A stretch of 38,726 bases of DNA. It comes from Campylobacter sp. TTU_617 (GTDB taxonomy: Bacteria > Campylobacterota > Campylobacteria > Campylobacterales > Campylobacteraceae). The stretch is from NCBI RefSeq assembly GCF_016599045.1, contig NZ_JAENKV010000012.1, forward strand, positions 1-38,726. The letters run 5' to 3'. This document shows positions 9,757 through 18,298 of this stretch, piece by piece. Under the pieces are notes generated by a model. That model had not been told where the DNA came from. It worked only from the letters and a program-made list of their open reading frames with translations, and ran no database searches. A program made the position numbers and the translations under genes. Every line of letters starts with the position of its first letter. Within the stretch, counting starts at the first letter, position 1.

Positions 9757-10903
9757 TGAATTTTTACTAAAAAAATCAAGCAACTATGATAAAATTGATC
9801 GTTTTGTTGCTTTTAGAATGTATGAGAAATACAAAAAAAAATTAAAGATAAAACCTATAATCCATATTGTAGGTACAAATGGTAAAGGGAGTACAGGGAG
9901 ATATTTAACTCAACTTTTACATCATTTAGGCTATAAAGTTGGACATTATACTAGCCCTCATCTTTTTAGTTTTAATGAAAGATTTTATTTAAATTCAAAA
10001 ATTATAAGTGATAAAAAATTAGAATTAGCTCATCAAAAATTATCCAATATTTTTAAAAATGACTTAGAAGAATTAAGTTATTTTGAATATGCCACATTTT
10101 TAGCTGCAATACTTTTTAAAGATTGTGATTATATTATTTTTGAAGCAGGAGTAGGTGGAGAATTTGATGCTACTTCTATTTTTGATAAAAAGTTAAGCAT
10201 TTTTACAAGAATAGGTTTTGATCATAAAGATCTTTTGGGTAATACACTTAAAGATATAGCAAGAACAAAGCTAAAAATTATGACTAAAAAAGCTCTTATA
10301 ACTACAAAACAAGAAAAAGAAGTTTTAGATCTTGCAAAACACATTGCTTATATGAAAAAAACAAGATTATATTTTAATGAACTTTTAAATAATAAAATAA
10401 AAAATCAATTTGAAAATTATGCTAAAAAATATCAATTACCAGATTTTTTAAAACATAATCTAAATTTAGCTTTAAATGCTTGTGTGCTTTTAGAGGGTGA
10501 AAAAAGAACTTTTAAAGCTTTTGAAAAATTAAAAGCTTTAAATTTGTTAGCTAGATGTCAAAAGATTAATTCTAAACTTTATGTAGATGTTGGTCACAAT
10601 CAAATGGCAGCTAAGGCTTTATATGAAAGATTTCAAAATATTAAAATAGATTTGATATATAATTCTTATTTAGATAAGGATATTTTTGAAATTTTAAAAA
10701 CATTAAAGCCTATAATAGATACAATAAAAATTTACAAATACAAAGATGAACAAAGAAAGCTGGCAAATAATATAATTTTTTCTATAGCTAAAGAATTAAA
10801 TATAAAGTGTGAAGAATTTCAAAGTTTAAATTCAAATAAAATCAGTTTAGTATTTGGATCTTTTGTTTTGGTTGAAAAATTTTTAAAGGAATTGCGTGAG
10901 TAA
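9743..10903 (+). CDS. folC: Folylpolyglutamate/dihydrofolate synthase
   Basis: Adds glutamates to folates, and in many bacteria also makes dihydrofolate from dihydropteroate. The P-loop is in IHIVGTNGKGSTGRYLTQ near residues 39-56, followed by YTSPHLFSFNERF, the substrate loop, FEAGVGGEFDAT, the Mur-ligase metal/ATP motif, and the central TRIGFDHKDLLGNTL. The 386 residues are slightly short of the usual 420, mainly in the C-terminal domain. I chose the ATG at 9743 (MNKVSEFLLKKS); an upstream TTG at 9725 would add six residues inside the previous gene. The upstream gene ends at 9756, so the genes overlap; the M23 gene starts 8 bases before the folC stop. Confidence 0.92.
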   Translation: MNKVSEFLLKKSSNYDKIDRFVAFRMYEKYKKKLKIKPIIHIVGTNGKGSTGRYLTQLLHHLGYKVGHYTSPHLFSFNERFYLNSKIISDKKLELAHQKLSNIFKNDLEELSYFEYATFLAAILFKDCDYIIFEAGVGGEFDATSIFDKKLSIFTRIGFDHKDLLGNTLKDIARTKLKIMTKKALITTKQEKEVLDLAKHIAYMKKTRLYFNELLNNKIKNQFENYAKKYQLPDFLKHNLNLALNACVLLEGEKRTFKAFEKLKALNLLARCQKINSKLYVDVGHNQMAAKALYERFQNIKIDLIYNSYLDKDIFEILKTLKPIIDTIKIYKYKDEQRKLANNIIFSIAKELNIKCEEFQSLNSNKISLVFGSFVLVEKFLKELRE

Positions 10904-11822
10904 AAATAAATTTACCATAACAATTACAGATATTAATGGCTCAAAACATTTTTATTTAAGTAGAATAATTAAAAAAATTGTATTTTATATTATTATGTTT
11001 GTTTTCTTTTTTTTAGTGTTTAGCGGATTTTATATTAAATATCTTGATGATAAATTAAGTGATTTAAGTAAAAAAAGAGAAGATTTGCTTAGAAAAAATC
11101 AAGAACTTATTCAAAGCAATGAACAAATGCAAAAGAGCATAGAAGAAAAATCACAAGAATATGCTGCTATAGAAGATAAAATTATAAGTTTTGAAAAGGC
11201 TTTAGGACTTGATGAGAATGAACAAAATTTAACTATTAATGATAGATTAAATAATCTTAAACTTACTAACGAAGATCAAACTAAAATTCTTAGCCAAATT
11301 CCTAATGGTTTTCCGATAGTAGATAAAGGAATCACTGGTAATTTTGGCTGGAGAGAACATCCTGTTTTAAAACGTAGAGAATTTCATCCAGGTATAGATT
11401 TAAGAGCTGAAATTGGAACGCCAATTTATGCAACTGCTAATGCTGTTGTAGAATTTGCAGGATATAGTGATAATGGCTATGGTTATAATGTCATTTTACT
11501 TCATAATTTTGGTTTTAAAACGGTTTTTGCACATATGATGAGAAAAGATGTTGTAAAAGCTGGACAATATGTTAAGAAAGGAGATTTAATAGGATATAGT
11601 GGAAATACAGGGCTATCTACAGGTCCTCATTTACATTATGAAGTAAGATTTATTAATAAGACTTTAGAACCTTTATATTTTTTAAAATTGCAAAGAAATA
11701 ACATTAGTAATTTTTTTAATCAAGAAAGGAGAGTACCATGGCAATCTTTGGTAAAAGCAATTACGCAACGTCAAATAATTCCAGTTCAGAAACAACAGTC
11801 ATTGCCTCAGGAGCAAGAATAG
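10896..11822 (+). CDS. M23 (LytM) peptidoglycan endopeptidase, Csd1/Pgp3-like
   Basis: Periplasmic zinc peptidase that trims or cuts peptidoglycan crosslinks. The 308-residue product has one membrane anchor (about residues 27-48), a coiled coil (about 50-98) and an M23 domain (about 140-265) with all catalytic residues: His164 and Asp168 in HPGIDLRAE, His213 in FAHM, and His245/His247 in HLHYEV. The GTG start at 10896 has AAGGAATT upstream and overlaps folC. Its last 85 bases also encode the start of the bactofilin gene in another frame. This M23-bactofilin overlap is known from H. pylori csd1/ccmA and from C. jejuni, where the pair sets helical shape; that role is inferred here. Confidence 0.9.
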   Translation: MSKNKFTITITDINGSKHFYLSRIIKKIVFYIIMFVFFFLVFSGFYIKYLDDKLSDLSKKREDLLRKNQELIQSNEQMQKSIEEKSQEYAAIEDKIISFEKALGLDENEQNLTINDRLNNLKLTNEDQTKILSQIPNGFPIVDKGITGNFGWREHPVLKRREFHPGIDLRAEIGTPIYATANAVVEFAGYSDNGYGYNVILLHNFGFKTVFAHMMRKDVVKAGQYVKKGDLIGYSGNTGLSTGPHLHYEVRFINKTLEPLYFLKLQRNNISNFFNQERRVPWQSLVKAITQRQIIPVQKQQSLPQEQE

Positions 11823-12127
11823 AAGGGAAATTTTATTTTGCTTCTATGCTTCACGTAGACGGAGAACTTATAGGAACAATTCATTCTCAAAGTATAGTAG
11901 TTATTGGAAAAAGAGGTGTTTTAAAGGGTGAATTAAAGGCTGATAAAATTGTTGTTAATGGATATTTTGAAGGAGAATTAGAAGCCAATAGTTTGGAGAT
12001 TTTAACAGGTGGTATAGTTGATGGAAACATTGTTATACAAGAGCTTAGTGTTGAAAATGGTGGAAAATTCAATGGAAGTAGCAAAATTAAAGAAGAAACT
12101 AAATTAATTGAGAATAATCAAGAATAA
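11738..12127 (+). CDS. ccmA: Bactofilin
   Basis: Polymer-forming cytoskeletal protein, expected to place the M23 peptidase along the membrane and so help set the helical cell shape. The 129-residue product has a short disordered N-terminal tail (to about residue 20, rich in Ser/Asn/Thr) and a right-handed beta-helix core: TVIASGARIEGKFYF, GELIGTIHSQSIVVIGKRG, LKGELKADKIVVNGYFEGE, DGNIVIQELSVENGGKF. The ATG is preceded by AGGAGAGTACC, a strong ribosome site lying inside the M23 gene. The 85-base overlap in a different frame suggests coupled expression. mfd starts at the bactofilin stop (TAATG). Confidence 0.93.
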   Translation: MAIFGKSNYATSNNSSSETTVIASGARIEGKFYFASMLHVDGELIGTIHSQSIVVIGKRGVLKGELKADKIVVNGYFEGELEANSLEILTGGIVDGNIVIQELSVENGGKFNGSSKIKEETKLIENNQE

Positions 12128-15060
12128 TGCAAGCAGCTTTTTATGAATATTTGCAAAATAATTTTTATTCTAAATTGATCATCTGCGAAGATGATAAAGA
12201 AGCAGATTTATTAGCACAAGTTTCTAATTTTCAAGCTTATAAAACTTTTGTTTTACCTGATTTTAGAGCTGAGTTTGGCGATGATTTAAGATCTTTTTCA
12301 AAAGAGCTTTTTGAAATTTGCAAGGTGTTAGATTCTTATTATAAGGAAAAAGAGAAAAAAAAGATTTTAATTTCTCCTATTGCAACTTTACTTCATAAAT
12401 TACCAGGAAAAGATAATTTAAAAAATTATTATATTGATAAAAATCAAAAATTTAATTTTTTAAATTTTAAGGAACAAATTGAATATCTAGGTTATGAATT
12501 TGTAGATATAGTTCAAGATAAAGCTGAAGTTTCAATACGCGGTGATGTTATTGATATTTTTTGTATTAATAGAGAAAAACCTATACGCATTTCGTTTTTT
12601 GGAGATGAAATTGAAAGTATAAGAGAATTTGATATCAATACCCAAAAATCTATACCTTATGAATTACAAGAATTAGAAATTTGCCCTTTTTTGAATTTTT
12701 TTTCTAAAGAAGAATATGAAAATTTTAATAAAAAGCTTGAAAATTTTCAAAGTCAAAGTTTAATTAATGATATACATTCTTTAGGTTTTTGGTGTATAGA
12801 TAATTTTTTTGATTATTTATCTTTAGATTTTGTAAGTATTAAACCTTTATATATGGAAGCAAAAGATTTAGATTTTATAAATAGTAAAATTATCCCAGAG
12901 CCTAAAAATTTTAAAGATTTACAAAGTTCTTATACTAAAGATTTTTTTGCTTTTCATCAAAATAAAAAAATAAAAGTTTTAGCAAAAAATGAAGCTTTGT
13001 TTAAGCAATTAGAATTAGATTTTAAAAATATTATTTTTGAAAAAAGTGATTTAAGAATCAATATTATTTCAAAAGATGAAATTATTCTTTCTTTAAATAA
13101 AAAAGAGAGAAAAGAGGTAAAAAGAAAAGCTTCTTTAATTCTTGATGAATTAAAAAATGGAGATTTTGTTGTACATCAAGATTATGGTGTAGGAAAATTT
13201 TTAGGTCTTGAAATGATACAGGTAAGCGGAGCAAAAAAAGAATTTGTAGCTATAGCTTATCAAAATCAAGATAAGCTTTTATTGCCTGTAGAAAATTTAT
13301 ATTTAATTGATAAATATTTAGGTTCAAGTGGATTTATCCCAACTCTTGATCGTTTAGGAAAAATGAATTTTGCCAGATTAAAGGAAAAATTAAAAGCAAA
13401 ACTTCTTGCTATTGCAACGCAAATTGTAAATTTAGCTGCTAAAAGAGCTTTAATAAAGCCAAAAAATATTAAAGTTGATTTTGCTTTACAGGCTCAGTTT
13501 GTATCAAAAGCAGGTTTTTCTTATACTAAAGATCAAAATAAAGTTTGCGCAGAAATTTTAGAAGATTTTGAAAATAATAAAATTATGGATAGATTATTAA
13601 GTGCTGATGTAGGCTTTGGAAAAACCGAAGTTGCTATGAATGCTATTTTTGCTGTGGTTAAAAGTGGTTTTAGTGCTTTTTTCTTTGTGCCAACAACACT
13701 TTTATCTTATCAGCACTTTAAAACTTTAAAAAAAAGATTTGATGAATTTAATATAGCTGTTTTTAAGCTTGATCGTTTTACAAGCACTAAAGACAAAAAG
13801 GATATTTTGGCTAAACTTAAAGAGCAAAAACCTTGCGTTGTGATTGGAACACACACTCTTTTAAATGTAGAATGTGAAAATTTAGCTTTGATTGTTGTTG
13901 ATGAAGAGCATAAATTTGGGGTTAAGCAAAAGGAAAAATTAAAAGAAATAAGTAAAAATTCCCATCTTTTATCTATGTCTGCTACTCCGATTCCAAGAAG
14001 TTTAAATCAAGCTTTAAGTTCTATAAAATCTTATAGTACTTTACAAACTCCACCCGAAGAAAGACTTGATGTTAGAACCTTTGTAAAAGAAAAAAATGAA
14101 GTTTTAATTAAAGAAGCTATTATGAGAGAATTAAGGCGTGGAGGGCAAATTTTTTATATCCATAATCATATTGCAAGTATAAAAGAATGTAAAGAATATT
14201 TATTAAGTATAGTTAAAAATTTAAGAATTTTGATTTTACACTCAAAAATTGATTCTAAAACACAAGAAGAAGAAATATTAAAATTTGAAGATAAGCAATA
14301 TGATCTTTTACTTTGCACTTCTATAGTAGAAAGCGGGATTGATTTGGCAAATGTTAATACTATTTTAGTGGAAAAAGCTGATTATTTTGGTATGGCAGAC
14401 TTACATCAACTTAGAGGACGCGTAGGAAGAAGCAATAAACAAGGCTATTGTTATTATTTAATTGAAGATAAAGAAAATATTACTAAAGATGCATTAAAAA
14501 GACTAGTATCATTAGAAAGTAATTCTTTTTTGGGCTCAGGTTCTATTCTTGCTTATCACGATCTTGAGATTAGAGGAGGGGGAAATTTATTAGGTGTTGA
14601 TCAAAGTGGTCATATAGAGCAAATTGGTTATAGTTTATATCTTAAAATGTTAGAAGATGAGTTAAATATTTTAACTAAAAATGAAAGCATAGAAGAGGAT
14701 AAACTAGATTTAAGATTAAGTATCAATGCCTTTTTAAATAACGAACTCATTAGCGAAGATCGTTTAAGATTAGAACTTTATAGAAGACTTAGTAAATGCC
14801 AAAGTGTAAGTGAAGTTTATGAAATTCAAGGAGAAATTGAAGATCGTTTTGGAAAACTTGATGTTTATACTAAGCAATTTTTAGAACTCATTATGATTAA
14901 AATTTTAGCTTATAAAAAATATAAAAGTATTACTAGTTATGAAATGAATATACAACTTACTTTAAAAGATGGAAACAAAGAGATAATTAAAGCATCAAGT
15001 AAAGATGATGAGGATGTGATTTATGCTCTTTTAAATCATTTAAGAAGGAGTGAAAGTTGA
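12127..15060 (+). CDS. mfd: Transcription-repair coupling factor
   Basis: Removes RNA polymerase stalled at DNA lesions and recruits UvrA. The 977-residue protein is shorter than E. coli Mfd (1148), as in related epsilonproteobacteria. Domain order: a UvrB-like N-terminal part (about 1-300, with SIRGDVIDIFCINREKP), an RNA polymerase-interacting domain (KNGDFVVHQDYGVGKFLGLE onward), then RecG-type helicase motifs: Walker A in SADVGFGKTEVAMNA, Walker B DEEH in VVDEEHKFGVKQ, SATPIPRSL and LRGRVGRSNKQGYCY, and a C-terminal TRCF domain. The start overlaps the bactofilin stop by one base; the stop overlaps the next gene's ATG. Confidence 0.97.
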   Translation: MQAAFYEYLQNNFYSKLIICEDDKEADLLAQVSNFQAYKTFVLPDFRAEFGDDLRSFSKELFEICKVLDSYYKEKEKKKILISPIATLLHKLPGKDNLKNYYIDKNQKFNFLNFKEQIEYLGYEFVDIVQDKAEVSIRGDVIDIFCINREKPIRISFFGDEIESIREFDINTQKSIPYELQELEICPFLNFFSKEEYENFNKKLENFQSQSLINDIHSLGFWCIDNFFDYLSLDFVSIKPLYMEAKDLDFINSKIIPEPKNFKDLQSSYTKDFFAFHQNKKIKVLAKNEALFKQLELDFKNIIFEKSDLRINIISKDEIILSLNKKERKEVKRKASLILDELKNGDFVVHQDYGVGKFLGLEMIQVSGAKKEFVAIAYQNQDKLLLPVENLYLIDKYLGSSGFIPTLDRLGKMNFARLKEKLKAKLLAIATQIVNLAAKRALIKPKNIKVDFALQAQFVSKAGFSYTKDQNKVCAEILEDFENNKIMDRLLSADVGFGKTEVAMNAIFAVVKSGFSAFFFVPTTLLSYQHFKTLKKRFDEFNIAVFKLDRFTSTKDKKDILAKLKEQKPCVVIGTHTLLNVECENLALIVVDEEHKFGVKQKEKLKEISKNSHLLSMSATPIPRSLNQALSSIKSYSTLQTPPEERLDVRTFVKEKNEVLIKEAIMRELRRGGQIFYIHNHIASIKECKEYLLSIVKNLRILILHSKIDSKTQEEEILKFEDKQYDLLLCTSIVESGIDLANVNTILVEKADYFGMADLHQLRGRVGRSNKQGYCYYLIEDKENITKDALKRLVSLESNSFLGSGSILAYHDLEIRGGGNLLGVDQSGHIEQIGYSLYLKMLEDELNILTKNESIEEDKLDLRLSINAFLNNELISEDRLRLELYRRLSKCQSVSEVYEIQGEIEDRFGKLDVYTKQFLELIMIKILAYKKYKSITSYEMNIQLTLKDGNKEIIKASSKDDEDVIYALLNHLRRSES

Positions 15061-15734
15061 ATGGTTTTGATATTTTTAAATATCTTTATAGCCTAAATTT
15101 AGCTTTTAATGATTTTGAATGGTTAGAAGATAAAAAATTTGGAGATTTTGAGTTATTAGTTTCTGTTATTTTAACTCAAAATACAAATTGGAAAAATGTT
15201 TTAAAAGCTTTAGAAAATCTTAAAAAGGCTAATATCTCTTCTTTAGAACAAATAAAAAATTTAGAAGATAAAGAGCTTGCTTTGCTTATAAAACCGAGCG
15301 GTTTTTATAATACAAAGGCAAAGCGTATAAAAACTTTTATTAATGCTATTTTAAAAGATTATGAGAATTTAGAGTATTTTAAAGAAAATGTCAATAGAGA
15401 ATGGTTGTTGGGCATTAAAGGCTTAGGATTTGAAAGTGCTGATAGTATTTTAAATTATCTTTGCAAAAGAGAAATTTTAGTTGTAGATGCTTATACTAAT
15501 CGATTAGCCTTAGCATTAAATTATGAATTTTTAAATTATGAAGAATTAAGAGAATTTTTTGAGAGTGGGATAGAGCAAAATCAAGATGAGCTTTGTAAAA
15601 TTTTAGGTAAAAAATATAAGCTCTATGCACTTTATCAAATTTTTCATGCTTTAATTATTTCTTTTGTTAAAACTTATTTTAAAGGTTCTAAAATTTCTGA
15701 TCAAGGTAAGGAAATTTTAAAAAATATTTATTAA
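15057..15734 (+). CDS. HhH-GPD DNA glycosylase, MagIII/endonuclease III type
   Basis: Base-excision repair glycosylase. The 225-residue product has the helix-hairpin-helix and catalytic loop of the superfamily: LGIKGLGFESADSILNYL, then LVVDAYTNRL with the catalytic Asp. The cysteines of the endonuclease III iron-sulfur cluster (C-X6-C-X2-C-X5-C) are absent from the C-terminus. The motif TQNTNWKNVLKALENLKK and the overall length resemble H. pylori MagIII, a 3-methyladenine glycosylase, from what I remember of that sequence, so alkylated-base removal is more likely than pyrimidine-oxidation repair. It starts inside the mfd stop (TGAATGG region, 4-base overlap), so two repair genes are coupled. 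Confidence 0.8.
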   Translation: MNGFDIFKYLYSLNLAFNDFEWLEDKKFGDFELLVSVILTQNTNWKNVLKALENLKKANISSLEQIKNLEDKELALLIKPSGFYNTKAKRIKTFINAILKDYENLEYFKENVNREWLLGIKGLGFESADSILNYLCKREILVVDAYTNRLALALNYEFLNYEELREFFESGIEQNQDELCKILGKKYKLYALYQIFHALIISFVKTYFKGSKISDQGKEILKNIY

Positions 15735-15742
15735 GGAAAAAA

Positions 15743-16552
15743 ATGCAAGCAAAAGGTTCAAATTTAATCCCTATTTTAACTATAGCGGGTAGCGATTGTA
15801 GCGGAGGAGCTGGAATTCAGGCTGATTTAAAAACTTTTAGTGCCCATAATCTTTTTGGTATGAGTGTGATTTTAAGCGTTGTTGCTGAAAATACAAGTAG
15901 AGTGATTTCGCTTCATCATATTCCAGAAGAAATTATAAATGATCAATTTCAGGCTATTTTTGAAGATATTGTTCCAAAAGCAGTAAAAATAGGTATGATT
16001 GGAACAAAAGAATTAATGGATTGTGTTGCTTTTAATTTAGAAAAATATCAAGCCAAAAATATAGTAATCGATCCTGTAATGTTTGCTAAAAATGGTTATG
16101 CTTTAATGAAAATACAAGATTGTCAACATTTTAAAGAAAATATTTTAAAATTTGCCGATATCTTAACTCCAAACATACCAGAAGCTGAATTTCTTTGTGA
16201 TTTTAAAATTCAAAATGAGCAAGATATGATAAAAGCAGCTAAAAAACTTCATAAACTTGGAGCAAAAAATATTGTTTTAAAAGGCGGACATAGCGAGGAT
16301 AACGCTAATGATGTATTATTTGATGGTGAAAAAATTTATATTTTAAAAGCAGAGCGTATTAAAACAAAAAATACCCACGGTACAGGTTGTACTTTATCTT
16401 CTGCAATTGCTAGTAATATTGCTAAAGGATTAAGTGTTTATGAAGCCATAAAAGAAGCCAAAGAATATGTTAAAAATGCTATTTATTATTCTTTAAATCT
16501 TGGAAAAGGTTGTGGTCCTACAAATCACTTTTATAAGTTTTTAAATGATTGA
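15743..16552 (+). CDS. thiD: Hydroxymethylpyrimidine/phosphomethylpyrimidine kinase
   Basis: Phosphorylates HMP to HMP-PP for thiamine synthesis in the cytoplasm. The 269-residue product belongs to the PfkB/ribokinase-type ThiD family: ILTIAGSDCSGGAGIQADLKTF at the N-terminus, VIDPVMFAKNG, LTPNIPEAEFL, VVLKGGH as IVLKGGH, and the anion-hole loop NTHGTGCTLSSAIA near the C-terminus. The ATG follows AAGGAAAAA. It overlaps thiE by 8 bases, forming a two-gene thiamine unit. No TPP riboswitch fold was recognised in the few bases upstream, which are occupied by the previous gene. Confidence 0.95.
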   Translation: MQAKGSNLIPILTIAGSDCSGGAGIQADLKTFSAHNLFGMSVILSVVAENTSRVISLHHIPEEIINDQFQAIFEDIVPKAVKIGMIGTKELMDCVAFNLEKYQAKNIVIDPVMFAKNGYALMKIQDCQHFKENILKFADILTPNIPEAEFLCDFKIQNEQDMIKAAKKLHKLGAKNIVLKGGHSEDNANDVLFDGEKIYILKAERIKTKNTHGTGCTLSSAIASNIAKGLSVYEAIKEAKEYVKNAIYYSLNLGKGCGPTNHFYKFLND

Positions 16553-17156
16553 TTTTAGCTTATATTTAGTAGCTAGCAAGCAAGATAAAAGTGATGAAGC
16601 TTTTTTAAATATTTTAGAACAAGCCATTAAGGGTGGAGCGAGTATAATTCAGCTTAGAGAAAAAGAGCTCAGTGCTCGTAAATTTTTTGAGTTAGGCTTT
16701 AAAGTGAAAAAACTTTGCGATACTTATTGCATTCCTTTAATTATCAATGATAGGCTTGATATTGCATTGGCCCTAAATGCAAGTGGAGTGCATTTAGGAC
16801 AAGAAGATTTAGATATAAAAATTGCTAGAAAAATTCTAGGTAAAGATAAAATAATAGGCCTTAGTTTGCAAAAAATAGAACAACTTAAAAACATTAAAGA
16901 AGCAGATTATTTAGGTTGTGGAGCTATAAATTTAACTCCAACAAAAAAAAGTGAAATTTTAAGTCTTGATATTTTAAAACAAATTATAGCTTTATCAAAT
17001 TTACCTGTTGTTGCAATAGGTGGTATCAATGAAATAAATATTTTAAATTTAAAGGGTTTAAAACTCAGTGGCATAGCTGTTGTAAGAGCTATTATGTGTG
17101 CTAAAGATCCTTTTTTGGCAAGTAAAAATTTAAAAAAACTCTTTAAGAGTTTATAA
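16545..17156 (+). CDS. thiE: Thiamine-phosphate synthase
   Basis: Joins HMP-PP (made by ThiD) with the thiazole phosphate to give thiamine monophosphate. The 203-residue TIM barrel shows the family motifs: GGASIIQLREKELSARKFFE, the pyrophosphate region LIINDRLDIALALNASGVHLGQEDL, GAINLTPTKK (normally GPIFPTxTK), and VVAIGGINEINI. The ATG at 16545 lies inside the end of thiD, preceded by TTTTTAA rather than a strong ribosome site, so re-initiation is likely. The TAA overlaps the ATG of hemD (TAATG). Confidence 0.93.
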   Translation: MIDFSLYLVASKQDKSDEAFLNILEQAIKGGASIIQLREKELSARKFFELGFKVKKLCDTYCIPLIINDRLDIALALNASGVHLGQEDLDIKIARKILGKDKIIGLSLQKIEQLKNIKEADYLGCGAINLTPTKKSEILSLDILKQIIALSNLPVVAIGGINEINILNLKGLKLSGIAVVRAIMCAKDPFLASKNLKKLFKSL

Positions 17157-17794
17157 TGAAAATCTATCTTACTAATGAATTGAAATTTAAAGGGGTACAA
17201 AATCTTGTTTTAAACGAGCTTATTTTTTATGATTTTAAAGTTGATCTTAATTTTTATGATGCTTTGATTATAACTTCAAAAAATGCTATTAAGGCTTTAA
17301 AAAAAACCAAAAGTATTTTAAATTTTGATTTAAAAGTTTATGCAGTAGGAAAAAATACAGCAAAAGAAGCTTTTAATTTGGGATTTAAAAATATAAAATA
17401 TCCAAAACTTTCTTATGCTAGTAATCTTTATGAAGAATTTAAAGAAGAGCTAAAAGATAAAAAATGTCTTTATTTAAGAGCTAAAGAACTTTCATCAAAT
17501 TTAGTTCAAAAACTTTTAGAGCAAAATATAAATTTAACTCAAATCATAGCTTATGAAAATGTATATAAAAAACCTGATTTTTGTATCACTCATCCTTGTA
17601 TTATTATTTTTACTTCTCCATCTTGTGTGAATAATTTTTTTAAAACTTATGATATTAAAAAAGAAGATTATTTAATAGCTATAGGTCAAAGTACTGCAAA
17701 GAAGCTTTTAAAATATGATAATGTCTTAGTTTGCGAAAATCCCAATTTGGAAGAATGTATTCAAATCGCTAAAAATTTAAAAATAAATTTATAA
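17156..17794 (+). CDS. hemD: Uroporphyrinogen-III synthase
   Basis: Closes and isomerises hydroxymethylbilane to uroporphyrinogen III in heme synthesis. HemD proteins are very divergent; this 212-residue product shows the expected pattern of two alpha/beta lobes: DALIITSKNAIKALK, KVYAVGKNTAKEAFNLGF, CLYLRAKELSSNLVQKL, AYENVYKKP and IIIFTSPSCVNNFF...IAIGQSTAKKL. It starts on the thiE stop and is the last gene of the long co-directional run that begins at yajC. hemH lies elsewhere in the window (35824-36741), so heme genes are scattered. Confidence 0.88.
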   Translation: MKIYLTNELKFKGVQNLVLNELIFYDFKVDLNFYDALIITSKNAIKALKKTKSILNFDLKVYAVGKNTAKEAFNLGFKNIKYPKLSYASNLYEEFKEELKDKKCLYLRAKELSSNLVQKLLEQNINLTQIIAYENVYKKPDFCITHPCIIIFTSPSCVNNFFKTYDIKKEDYLIAIGQSTAKKLLKYDNVLVCENPNLEECIQIAKNLKINL

Positions 17795-17813
17795 ATTTTT
17801 TATATTTTTTAAA

Positions 17814-17819
17814 TACAAT
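17814..17819 (+). promoter_or_regulatory. Possible -10 element for the PAAR-like gene
   Basis: AAATACAAT, about 28 bases before the ATG at 17845, preceded by periodic T runs (ATTTTTTATATTTTTT). This resembles Campylobacter sigma-70 promoters, but the G of the extended -10 is missing. Confidence 0.35.
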
Positions 17820-17844
17820 AATTAAAATTTTAAAAAGTTAGAAA

Positions 17845-18288
17845 ATGAAAAATATAAAAAGTCCTAAAATTAAAGATATACTTACTCTTCCTAGTACAGC
17901 AGCATTAAATCCTATTTTAGAAGACAATGTTCTAACGTGCATACATGGGGGAAAAGTAGAATTAAAAGCTAAAAAAGCTAAAAAAATGACAACTCAGGGT
18001 GTTGGCGTTGTTTTAAGAAGAGAGATTGAAGGAGCTAGTATTAAAGGCTGTTCAAATCCTCCTATGCTTGGTGGTCCTTGCCAAAAAGTGTTAATGCTTT
18101 TTCCATACACATATTCTAAACATAAAATCAATGATGATTTTGTTGTTTTACAGCTAGGTCTTATAGGTACAAGTGATAAAGGTTTTCCTATTTTGGCAAT
18201 TCCTAAAGCCAATAAAATAAAATTTTCCCCTATAAAAACTAAAGCTTCAAAGCTTGCAAAAATAACTTATGAACAAATGAAGATATAA
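17845..18288 (+). CDS. PAAR-like protein, orphan
   Basis: A 147-residue protein without signal peptide or membrane helix. Its layout is that of PAAR-like spike-tip proteins (DUF4280-type): VLTCIHGGKVELK near residues 29-41, then GVGVVLRREIEGASIKGC, GGPCQKVLML, and KGFPILAIP. Cys32, His34, Cys69 and Cys79 are candidate metal ligands for the zinc-capped cone. PAAR proteins sharpen the VgrG spike of type VI secretion or related contractile systems. No VgrG, Hcp, sheath or toxin gene is in this window, so its partner is unknown. It has its own 50-base upstream gap after hemD and is convergent with the MATE gene, 4 bases apart. The family call rests on the motif pattern and is an inference. Confidence 0.6.
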   Translation: MKNIKSPKIKDILTLPSTAALNPILEDNVLTCIHGGKVELKAKKAKKMTTQGVGVVLRREIEGASIKGCSNPPMLGGPCQKVLMLFPYTYSKHKINDDFVVLQLGLIGTSDKGFPILAIPKANKIKFSPIKTKASKLAKITYEQMKI

Positions 18289-18298
18289 ATCTTCATTT
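18275..18298. terminator. Bidirectional terminator-like hairpin containing both stop codons
   Basis: A perfect 10-bp stem (AAATGAAGAT at 18275-18284 and ATCTTCATTT at 18289-18298) with an ATAA loop spans the TAA of the PAAR-like gene (18286-18288) and the TGA of the MATE gene (18293-18295, - strand). An A/T-rich run (AAAAATTATTTTT) follows on the + strand. Confidence 0.5.

Noticed and set aside
15700-15743. TPP riboswitch in front of thiD
   Set aside because: Only eight bases separate thiD from the previous gene and no THI-element sequence was recognised.
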